A stretch of 64,000 bases of DNA from Halorussus limi (GTDB taxonomy: Archaea > Halobacteriota > Halobacteria > Halobacteriales > Haladaptataceae): contig NZ_CP096659.1 of the NCBI RefSeq assembly GCF_023238205.1, positions 1,612,001 to 1,676,000 on the forward strand. The letters run 5' to 3'. The notes beneath the pieces were generated by a model. That model had not been told where the DNA came from. It was given only the letters and a program-made list of their open reading frames with translations, and ran no database searches. Position numbers and translations under genes: made by a program. Each line of letters opens with the position of its first letter. The stretch's first letter is position 1. Shown here piece by piece: positions 57,491-64,000 of this stretch.

Positions 57491-59482
57491 TCAGTCGTCG
57501 GCGACCTTCGTCTCTATCTCGCGGACGACTTCGGGGTTGCGGAGCGTCGAAGTGTCGCCGAGGTCCTCACCGTTGGCGACGTCCTCCAGCAGTCGACGCA
57601 TGATTTTGCCCGAGCGAGTCTTGGGGAGTTCGGGAGTGAACACGACCTGTTCGGGACGCGCGATGGGACCGATGGCGTCCTCGACGCCTTCGACGATTCG
57701 GTCGCGCATCTCCTCGTCCTCGCCGTAGCCGTCTTCGGTGATGACGTAGGCGTACACCGCCTCGCCCTTCATCTCGTGGTCGCCGCCGACGACGGCGGCC
57801 TCGGCGACGCCTTCGACGCCGACGATTGCGCTCTCGATTTCCATCGTGCCGAGGCGGTGGCCCGAGACGTTCAGCACGTCGTCCACGCGACCCAACACGG
57901 TGATGTAGCCGTCCTCGTCTATCTTCGCGCCGTCCTCGGGGAAGTAGACCCAGTCGTCCGGGTCGTCCGAATCGGTGTCGGAGTACTCCGCCCAGTACTC
58001 GTCGATGTACCGCTCGTCGTTGTTGTACAGCGTCCGGAGCATCCCCGGCCACGGTTTCTGGACAGTCAGGTAGCCCGCTTCGCCCGGTTCGACCTCGTCG
58101 CCCTGCGCGTTCACGATTTGGGCGTCCACGCCCGGGAGGGGCGGGCCCGCGCTCCCCGGTTTCATGTCTTTCACGCCGGGCAGCGTCGTGACCATCATCC
58201 CGCCGGTCTCGGTCTGCCACCACGTGTCGATGATGGGGCAGGACTCGTCGCCGATGTGCTTGTAGTACCACTTCCACGCCTTCGGGTTGATTGGTTCGCC
58301 GACCGTACCCAGCAGGCGCAGACTCGACAGGTCGTGCTGGTCGGGGTACTCCGAACCCCACTTCATGAACGCCCGGATTGCGGTCGGCGCGGTGTAGAGT
58401 TGGGTCGCCTCGTACTCCTCGACTATCTCCCAGAGCCGGTCTTTCTCCGGGTAGTCCGGCGTGCCTTCGTACATCATCGTAGTGGTCCCCAGCGCGAGCG
58501 GACCGTAGACGATGTAGGAGTGGCCGGTAATCCAGCCGATGTCCGCGGAACAGAAGTACGTGTCATCGGGCTTGATGTCGAGGACTGCTCGCGAAGTCCA
58601 CGCGCTCCACGAGAGGTAGCCCCCGGTGGTGTGCTTGACGCCCTTGGGTTCGCCAGTCGTGCCCGAGGTGTACATCAGGAACAGCATGTCCTCGGCGTCC
58701 CGCGACACCGGGTCGACCTCCGCGCCTGCCTGCTCTTCCACGAGGTCGGCGTAGGCGGTGTGGTTCTCGCCCATCGGGTGGTCGTAGTCGTCGCCGAGTC
58801 GGTCCACCACCACCACGTCGCTGACCTCGTGTTCGACGCCCGCCAGTCCCTCGTCGGCCTTGGCCTTGTGTTCGAGGGGGTCGCCGCGCCGGTAGTAGCC
58901 GTCGCACGTCACCAGATACTCCGAGTCGGCCGCGTTCATCCGCGTGGCGAGCGCGTCGGCCGAGAAACCGGCGAACACGACGCTGTGGGGCGCGCCGATG
59001 CGGGCGCACGCCAGCATCGCGATGGGTAGCTCCGGTACCATCGGCATGTAGAGCGTCACGATGTCGTCCTCGCCGACGCCCATTTCGCGGAGTGCGGCCG
59101 CGAACTCGTTGACCTCGCGGTGCAACTCCTCGTAGGTGTAGGTCCGGTTCTCCTCGTCGGTGGGTTCGCCGACCCACTCGATGGCGGCCTCGTCGCCGCG
59201 CTCGTCCAGATGCCGGTCGAGACAGTTCGCCGAGGCGTTCAGCTCTCCGCCCGTGAACCACTCGTAGAACGGCGGGTTCGAGTCGTCCAGCACCTCGTCG
59301 TACGATTCGTTCCAATCGAGCAGGTCGGCCGCCTGCTCCCAGCACTCGGGCCACTCCTCCTCGAACGTCTCGTAGACGGACGGGTCGGAGACGTTCGCCT
59401 GCGAGACGAACGATTCGGGCGGTGCGAATCGCTCTTGGTCTTCGAGTCGGGCTTCGAGTTCGACGTCTTGTTCTTCCGGCAT
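57491..59482 (-). CDS. acs: Acetyl-CoA synthetase (acetate-CoA ligase, AMP-forming), copy 1
   Basis: A 663-residue canonical Acs. ATP loop A3 YTSGTTGEPKGVKHT, acetate-pocket Trp in DTWWQTETGG (A5), A7 FPEDGAKIDEDGY, A8 GRVDDVLNVSGHRLGTMEIE and the acetylatable/catalytic lysine in LPKTRSGKIMRR (A10) are all intact. It converts acetate, ATP and CoA to acetyl-CoA via acetyl-AMP. It lies upstream of the DUF4212/symporter operon (gap of about 85 bases), so uptake and activation are likely co-expressed. The promoter has a TATA box (59508-59519) and a small palindrome. Confidence 0.95.
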   Translation of the reverse strand: MPEEQDVELEARLEDQERFAPPESFVSQANVSDPSVYETFEEEWPECWEQAADLLDWNESYDEVLDDSNPPFYEWFTGGELNASANCLDRHLDERGDEAAIEWVGEPTDEENRTYTYEELHREVNEFAAALREMGVGEDDIVTLYMPMVPELPIAMLACARIGAPHSVVFAGFSADALATRMNAADSEYLVTCDGYYRRGDPLEHKAKADEGLAGVEHEVSDVVVVDRLGDDYDHPMGENHTAYADLVEEQAGAEVDPVSRDAEDMLFLMYTSGTTGEPKGVKHTTGGYLSWSAWTSRAVLDIKPDDTYFCSADIGWITGHSYIVYGPLALGTTTMMYEGTPDYPEKDRLWEIVEEYEATQLYTAPTAIRAFMKWGSEYPDQHDLSSLRLLGTVGEPINPKAWKWYYKHIGDESCPIIDTWWQTETGGMMVTTLPGVKDMKPGSAGPPLPGVDAQIVNAQGDEVEPGEAGYLTVQKPWPGMLRTLYNNDERYIDEYWAEYSDTDSDDPDDWVYFPEDGAKIDEDGYITVLGRVDDVLNVSGHRLGTMEIESAIVGVEGVAEAAVVGGDHEMKGEAVYAYVITEDGYGEDEEMRDRIVEGVEDAIGPIARPEQVVFTPELPKTRSGKIMRRLLEDVANGEDLGDTSTLRNPEVVREIETKVADD

Positions 59483-59487
59483 GGGCC

Positions 59488-59519
59488 GTGTTCACAACAC
59501 CATGATAGATACATAAGTA
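59488..59519 (-). promoter_or_regulatory. Promoter of acs copy 1: TATA box and small palindrome
   Basis: On the minus strand TACTTATGTATC (59508-59519) is centred about 31 bases before the ATG. GTGTT-CAC-AACAC (59488-59500) is a perfect inverted repeat lying between the TATA box and the start codon, a position suited to a repressor. It may be a site for the Bat-type regulator encoded next door (inference). Confidence 0.45.
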
Positions 59520-59643
59520 CTGGAACTAACTATCTCAACCCGCTAATTTCGCTCCGTATGGCTTTCATAAGTGGGTTTTAGGACATATAATGTCTCGAAG
59601 TTCACGTGTTTACTGAACCGCGTTCCCGAGTGAGGTTAAATAG

Positions 59644-61458
59644 TTAGTGTCGGTCCTCGGTGGTCGCGTCGCTGTCGCCGGTCGCTCGGCCGTCACCGAG
59701 TCGACCCATCGCACTCGCGTCGAACTCGTCGGCCGTGTGCGGGTCGGGGTCGTCGAAGACGGCGTCCAGAACCTTCTGCTGGGCCTTCCGGAGGTGGTTG
59801 TGGAGGGTCGGCGACGAGACGCCCATCGAGGCCGCGAGTTCCTCGGCGGTGCTGCCGCGGGGCCACTCGAAGTAGCCCGCGAGGTAGGCCGCCCGGAGGA
59901 CGGTCCGCTGGCGCTCGGTGACGCGGTCGCGGACCGTCTGGCGGACCGTGGCCGCGCTCCGGACCGGTTCCTCGACCTCGCGCTTCGAGCGCAGGTCGGT
60001 CTCGGGGAACGCCGCCTCGACGGCCTCCACGACGCGGCGCACGTCCACGTGCCGGGAGAAGACGCCGGACGCGTCGGCGACCCCGCTCTCGACCGAAAGC
60101 TCTCGGACGGTGCCGCCGCGCTCGACCAGCATCGGCGCGAGCGACTCGCCGGAGACACCGAACTCGAAGAGCGCGCCGTCGCCGTAATCTCGGATGAGTC
60201 GCGCGTCGTCCACGGCGTCCGCGTCCGTGACTCGTTCCAGCACGTCGCCGACCGCGGCACCGCTCGCGGTCACGAAGTACAGCAGCGAGTGGTCCTCGAC
60301 CGGGACGACGCCTTCGAGTTCGAACCGGCACCCGAGGTCGGCCGAGGCGGCCACGAGGAAGACGCCCCGGTCGGTCGTCCGGAGCGAGAGTTCGACGCCC
60401 GTGTCGGCCAACAGCAACTGCTTGCGCGCGATGGCCGTGACGGTCCGACCGACCCGCCGTCCGGCGTCCGCGAGGAACGTCCGGTCGGCCGACGAGAACG
60501 AGTCGCTGGCGACGCAGAGCAGGCCGTGGACGGTCTCGCTCGACCGGAGCGGCGCGACGGCGACCGAACACTCCGCCAGCGGACCGCCGCCCGTCGCGGC
60601 CTCGACTACGGTCACGTCGGCGATGCCTTCGCCGTCGCGGTCCGCCGCGTCCAGCGCGTCGGCGGGTACGCCGTCGGTACCCTCCGGCGCGGCGCCGGTC
60701 CGGACCGCGCCGCCCTCGTCGCAGACCCAGACCGCGCGGTAGGCGTCGGCGAGCCGCTCGCAGGCCACGCGCTCGGCGTCCTCGGTCGTGGACGCGTCCG
60801 CGAGCGCCTCGCCGAGCGACCCGGCGCAGGCGAGGAGGTCGTCGCTCCGCGAGTCGGCAGTTCGCGCGTCGGGCCGGCGCGGGAAGCCGTTCCGGGGCGC
60901 CGCACTTCGCGAGTCGTCGGCGAAGGCGTCCACGACCTCCGCGGCGGTCGGGTCGTCGAGGTACGGCGCGAGGCTCTGGAGGCTCTGCCACCCGCCGACG
61001 GCTTGGACCACGCGCGGCGCGACGCCCTCCTCGGCGAGCAGTCGCCACGCGAAGTGCTGGCGGAGGTCCCGGCAGGTCACGTCCCGAAGGTCGGCGGTCC
61101 GGTCGGCCACGTCGCCGACGAGCATCTGGACGCGCCGGGCCGACACGCCAACGAGCGGGTCGTGCCGGGCGACGTCGTTGGCGTTGGCGAACTTCCGGAG
61201 GTCGCGGGCGACCGCTCGTGGAACGTACACGTCGCGGGTCTCGCCGTCGCCCTCGGGCACCGCGAGCAGGTGGTGGACCTCGCTTCCGCGCTCGAACTCG
61301 CGCAGGTCCGCCGGACGGACTCGGGTCATCTCGGAGGGACGGAGACCGACGCGCCCGGCGAGCGCCACCACGAGGTCCTCGCGGTACGTCTCAGCCCGCC
61401 GCCGGAGGCGCTCGAACTCCGCGGTCGTCAGGTACTCGTCGCGCGACTCGGCGGCCAT
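59644..61458 (-). CDS. Bat-type transcription regulator with degenerate tyrosine-recombinase-like N-terminus
   Basis: A 604-residue regulator. Residues 1-170 follow the tyrosine recombinase pattern: GLRPSEMTRV (Arg40), the box CRDLRQHFAWRLL, where the usual His of HxxR is Arg130 while Arg133 is kept, GGW (Trp157 in the His/Trp place) and APY (Tyr166). Residues about 215-375 form a GAF-like sensor, about 380-540 the Bat/bacterio-opsin-activator domain, and 545-600 the HTH_10 (LTERQRTVLRAAYLAGYFEWPRGSTAEELA). It probably controls the flanking acetate genes. The recombinase domain is likely a DNA-binding relic. TATA element at 61484-61493. Confidence 0.85.
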   Translation of the reverse strand: MAAESRDEYLTTAEFERLRRRAETYREDLVVALAGRVGLRPSEMTRVRPADLREFERGSEVHHLLAVPEGDGETRDVYVPRAVARDLRKFANANDVARHDPLVGVSARRVQMLVGDVADRTADLRDVTCRDLRQHFAWRLLAEEGVAPRVVQAVGGWQSLQSLAPYLDDPTAAEVVDAFADDSRSAAPRNGFPRRPDARTADSRSDDLLACAGSLGEALADASTTEDAERVACERLADAYRAVWVCDEGGAVRTGAAPEGTDGVPADALDAADRDGEGIADVTVVEAATGGGPLAECSVAVAPLRSSETVHGLLCVASDSFSSADRTFLADAGRRVGRTVTAIARKQLLLADTGVELSLRTTDRGVFLVAASADLGCRFELEGVVPVEDHSLLYFVTASGAAVGDVLERVTDADAVDDARLIRDYGDGALFEFGVSGESLAPMLVERGGTVRELSVESGVADASGVFSRHVDVRRVVEAVEAAFPETDLRSKREVEEPVRSAATVRQTVRDRVTERQRTVLRAAYLAGYFEWPRGSTAEELAASMGVSSPTLHNHLRKAQQKVLDAVFDDPDPHTADEFDASAMGRLGDGRATGDSDATTEDRH

Positions 61459-61483
61459 TCTGTTTCGTCTTTTCGAAGGAGTA

Positions 61484-61493
61484 CGAATAAAAC
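61484..61493 (-). promoter_or_regulatory. TATA box of the Bat-type regulator gene
   Basis: On the minus strand GTTTTATTCG is centred about 30 bases before the ATG at 61458, which supports the start at MAAESRDEYL. Confidence 0.55.
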
Positions 61494-61696
61494 TTCGGTA
61501 AATTGGTCTCCGAGAGCAACCGTCGGCGTCTCTCGTCCGGTCGCTCCGAATCGGCGTCACCGCACAATCGGCTGGCTAGAAATAATATTGTTTCCCCAAG
61601 GTGGGTATAGGAATGTCATGAGTGGCTCTATCGTTCTAATACTCCCACCAGCATCTCGTTTCGTATTTCCACAGAACAGCGAAACACCGCCGGAAG

Positions 61697-63643
61697 CTAC
61701 CTGTCCAACAGCGACTCCAGTTCGCCGACGACCTCCGGGTTCCGGAGCGCGCTGGTGTCGCCGAGGTCCTCGCCGTTCGCGATGGCCGCCAGATACCGCC
61801 GGACCACCTTCCCCGACCGGGTCTTCGGGAGCGACGGCGCGAACGTCACCGCGTCGGGGACCGCGATGGGGCCGATGGCCTCCTCGACGGCCGCCCCGAC
61901 GCTCTCGCGAAGCGCGTCGTCGCCCGCGACGTTCGACTCGGGGCTGACGAAGGCGTGAATCTCCGAGCGGTGGGCGGCGTCGTCGTCCGCGCCGACGACC
62001 ACCGCCGCCTCCGCGACGCCGTCGACGCCGACGATGGCGCGCTCTATCTCGGCGGTGCTGAGTCGCCGGTCGGAGACCTTCAGCACGTCGTCGGCCCGGC
62101 CGAGCAGGTGGAGGTAGCCGTCCTCGTCGCGGACCGCGTTGTCGCCGGTGGCGTACTGCCACTCGCCCTCGACCGTTCGGGTCCGGCGCGCGCCCCACCC
62201 GCTCCCCTCGCAGAGCGACCGGGCCATCCCCGGCCACGGGCGCGTGACGACGAGTTGGCCCGCCTCTCCGGCGGCGACCCGGCGGCCCGTCTCGTCCACC
62301 ACCGCGGTCTCGATACCGGGGAGGCTCTTGCCCACCGCGCCGGGGCGCATCCGGTCCACGCCGGGGAGCGTCGAGAGGACGATGCCGCCGGTCTCGGTCT
62401 GCCACCACGTGTCCACGACCGGGCACTCGCCGTCGCCGACGTGGTCGCGGTACCAGTGCCACGCCGTCGCGTCGATGGGTTCGCCGACCGTGCCCAGCAG
62501 GCGCAGCGACGAGAGGTCGTGACGCTCGGGATGCTCCTCGCCCCACTTCATGAACGCCCGGATGGAGGTGGGCGCGGTGTAGAACACGTCGACGCCGTTG
62601 CGCTCGATTATCTCCCAGAGGCGGTCGGTCTCGGGGTGGTCCGGCGTCCCCTCGTACAGCACGGTCGTCGCCCCGAGCGCGAGCGGCCCGTACACCGCGT
62701 AGGAGTGGCCGGTAATCCACCCCACGTCGGCCGAACACCAGTGGGTGTCGTCGGGACCCAAGTCGAGGACCGCGTGGCCGGTCCACGCGACGTGAGTGAG
62801 GTAGCCGCCGGTGGTGTGGCGGACCAGCGTCGGTTCGCCGGTCGTTCCGGAGGTGTAGATGAGAAAGAGCAGGTCGTCGGCCTCGCGGGCGACCGGTTCG
62901 ACCGTCGCGCCCTCGTGGTCGGCGACGAGGTCGGCGTAGACGTGGTGGTCGCCGGCCGCGCGCTCGTCGTCGAGGCGGTTGACCACGACCTGTTCGACCG
63001 CGTGGTCGACCGAGACGCAGGCGTTGTCGGCCCGCCGCTTCAGGTCGAGCGCGGCCCCGCGCCGGTAGTAGCCGTCGCACGTCACCAGAAACTGCGAGTC
63101 GGCCCCGGAGAGCCGAGTCGCCAGCGCGTCGGCCGAGAAGCCCGCGAACACGACCGAGTGGGGTGCGCCGATGCGAGCGCAGGCGAGCATCGCGACGGGC
63201 AACTCGGGAATCATCGGCAGGTAGAGCGTCACCACGTCGCCCGCTTCGACGCCCAACTCGCGCAGCGCCGCCGCGAAGGCGTTCACCTCGTCGGCGAGTT
63301 CGCCGTAGGTGTACGTCCGACTCTCGCCGAGTTTCCCCTCCCACGCGACCGCCGTCTCGTCGCCGCGCCCGGCCGCGACGTGCCGGTCCACGCAGTTGTG
63401 CGCCGCGTTGAGTCGCCCGCCGGGGAACCAGCGGGTCGGCCCCTCCTCGGAGTCGTCCAGCACCGCGTCGAATCCGCGGTCCCAGTCCAGCAGGTCCGCG
63501 GGCCGTCGCCAGCACTCGGGCCACCCCGCCTCCCGGAACGCGTCGCGGTCGGCCGCCGTCACGTTCGCGTTCGCGACGAACGACTCGGGCGGGTCCACCC
63601 ACTCGCGTTCGGGGGTCGTCTCGTCCGGACTGCCGTCTGCCAT
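61697..63643 (-). CDS. Acyl-CoA synthetase, Acs paralogue (copy 2) with altered motifs
   Basis: A 648-residue paralogue alignable with copy 1 over its length. The A5 motif DTWWQTETGG and A10 LPKTRSGKVVRR with the catalytic Lys are kept. Two core motifs differ: A3 is YTSGTTGEPTLVRHT, where the Lys-Gly of the ATP loop is Thr-Leu, and A8 is RADDVLKVSDRRLSTAEIE, where Gly-His and Gly of VSGHRLGT became Asp-Arg and Ser. The pocket Trp argues for a short acid such as acetate. Lower activity or altered regulation is likely. It sits upstream of the Bat-type gene, with a gap of about 240 bases. Confidence 0.88.
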   Translation of the reverse strand: MADGSPDETTPEREWVDPPESFVANANVTAADRDAFREAGWPECWRRPADLLDWDRGFDAVLDDSEEGPTRWFPGGRLNAAHNCVDRHVAAGRGDETAVAWEGKLGESRTYTYGELADEVNAFAAALRELGVEAGDVVTLYLPMIPELPVAMLACARIGAPHSVVFAGFSADALATRLSGADSQFLVTCDGYYRRGAALDLKRRADNACVSVDHAVEQVVVNRLDDERAAGDHHVYADLVADHEGATVEPVAREADDLLFLIYTSGTTGEPTLVRHTTGGYLTHVAWTGHAVLDLGPDDTHWCSADVGWITGHSYAVYGPLALGATTVLYEGTPDHPETDRLWEIIERNGVDVFYTAPTSIRAFMKWGEEHPERHDLSSLRLLGTVGEPIDATAWHWYRDHVGDGECPVVDTWWQTETGGIVLSTLPGVDRMRPGAVGKSLPGIETAVVDETGRRVAAGEAGQLVVTRPWPGMARSLCEGSGWGARRTRTVEGEWQYATGDNAVRDEDGYLHLLGRADDVLKVSDRRLSTAEIERAIVGVDGVAEAAVVVGADDDAAHRSEIHAFVSPESNVAGDDALRESVGAAVEEAIGPIAVPDAVTFAPSLPKTRSGKVVRRYLAAIANGEDLGDTSALRNPEVVGELESLLDR

Positions 63644-63734
63644 TCGATTCGAGTTTCGCGGAAACAGGGGAAAAATGGTTCGCCTCGCCAGACGCCGCAG
63701 GTCAATCCGGTGACGCTCGCGTCCGCCGCGGCGC

Positions 63735-64000
63735 TCACTCGCCGTCCAGTCGCTCCTGCCACTCCTGCGCTCGGTTCAGGAGTTCCACCGGCGCGGTGTC
63801 GCTGACCGAGAGGTCGGCGATTTCCGCCAACACGTCCTCGGCGTCCTCGCCGAACTTCTCGCGGACGGCGTCGGCGTTGGCCCCCGCCTCGGGACATCCG
63901 CCGGTTCCGCGCTGCTCGGACCCGAATCCGTCGCTTCCCCGTTCGCCGGTCTGGCGCTCGCCAGTTCCGCGCTCCTCGGGTCCTCCGGACTTCAACTCGC
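63735..64000 (-). CDS. mutS: Probable C-terminus of DNA mismatch repair protein MutS (5' part outside window)
   Basis: The frame is open to the right edge. The visible end has a variable Gly/Glu/Arg/Thr linker, then DAVREKFGEDAEDVLAEIADLSVSDTAPVELLNRAQEWQERL. This matches the C-terminal pattern of MutS (VL.EI..LD....TP.EAL..L.EW...L), which follows the ATPase domain in bacteria and archaea. The linker carries one Cys and is very hydrophilic. No ATPase part is visible here, so the call rests on about 40 residues. mutL lies 10 kb to the left. Confidence 0.65.
   Translation of the reverse strand, partial: ELKSGGPEERGTGERQTGERGSDGFGSEQRGTGGCPEAGANADAVREKFGEDAEDVLAEIADLSVSDTAPVELLNRAQEWQERLDGE

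Noticed and set aside
59644-61458. Calling the 59.6-61.5 kb gene an integrase of a mobile element
   Set aside because: The recombinase-like part is only the first 170 residues, the His of the HxxR box is changed, and GAF, Bat and HTH_10 domains follow; no attachment sites flank it.
61557-63602. 681-codon minus-strand frame in another phase of the second Acs gene
   Set aside because: It is the out-of-phase reading of a gene with clear Acs motifs.

Overview
This is a GC-rich window from the chromosome of a halophilic archaeon (class Halobacteria). The evidence is the strongly acidic proteins, aIF2-beta with a TRAM domain, a doublet histone beside an RPA-type ssDNA-binding protein, archaeal RNase P RNA, an intron-containing tRNA, Tat-dependent lipoproteins and TATA boxes placed 25-32 bases upstream of start codons (leaderless transcripts). 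The genus cannot be fixed from the sequence alone. No transposase, intact integrase gene, CRISPR array or rRNA gene was seen.

Region by region. 1-8 kb holds a class A beta-lactamase-like hydrolase (cut by the left edge), a MATE exporter, an ornithine cyclodeaminase family enzyme, a creatininase family enzyme, small haloarchaeal DUF proteins, a CBS protein, MptD and aIF2-beta. 8-10 kb holds NAD-dependent glucose-6-phosphate dehydrogenase (azf), a DUF309 protein and tRNA-Arg(GCG) with an unusual array of partial tRNA copies. 10-17 kb holds a Tat lipoprotein, a chromatin cluster (RPA-like protein, histone, histone deacetylase) and a Zn/Cd-type P-type ATPase. 17-18.5 kb holds a 38-residue membrane microprotein, RNase P RNA and an AMMECR1 protein. 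18.5-26 kb holds nicotinate phosphoribosyltransferase, a surface lipoprotein, a nicotinamidase-like hydrolase, a winged-helix protein, an M23-like protein divergent from a lipoate ligase-like protein, and dihydroorotase.

26-35 kb is a complete peptide/nickel-class ABC importer: two permeases, two paralogous binding proteins and one polypeptide carrying both ATPase domains. 35-44 kb holds UspA, DHH phosphoesterase, BtpA, a PfkB kinase, a histidine kinase, a methyltransferase and small conserved proteins. 43.9-44.6 kb is an AT-richer patch with an orphan PD-(D/E)XK nuclease, next to tRNA-Lys(TTT), which has a 39-nt intron and the same kind of duplicated 3' flank as tRNA-Arg. 45-54 kb holds an M20 peptidase, a ParB-like protein, a zinc-ribbon microprotein, an SDR, Sir2, MetY, MutL and two tandem paralogous membrane proteins.

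54.5-63.7 kb is an acetate module on the minus strand: two acetyl-CoA synthetases on either side of a Bat-type regulator with a degenerate tyrosine-recombinase-like N-terminus, followed by a tightly coupled DUF4212 / sodium-solute symporter / UspA / small membrane protein operon. The right edge carries what looks like the C-terminus of MutS.

Functional links inferred: acetate is imported by the symporter, activated by Acs and may be controlled by the Bat-type regulator. Nicotinamide released by Sir2 could be recycled by the nicotinamidase and nicotinate phosphoribosyltransferase. Sir2 and the histone deacetylase could both act on acetylated proteins, Acs being the classic Sir2 target.
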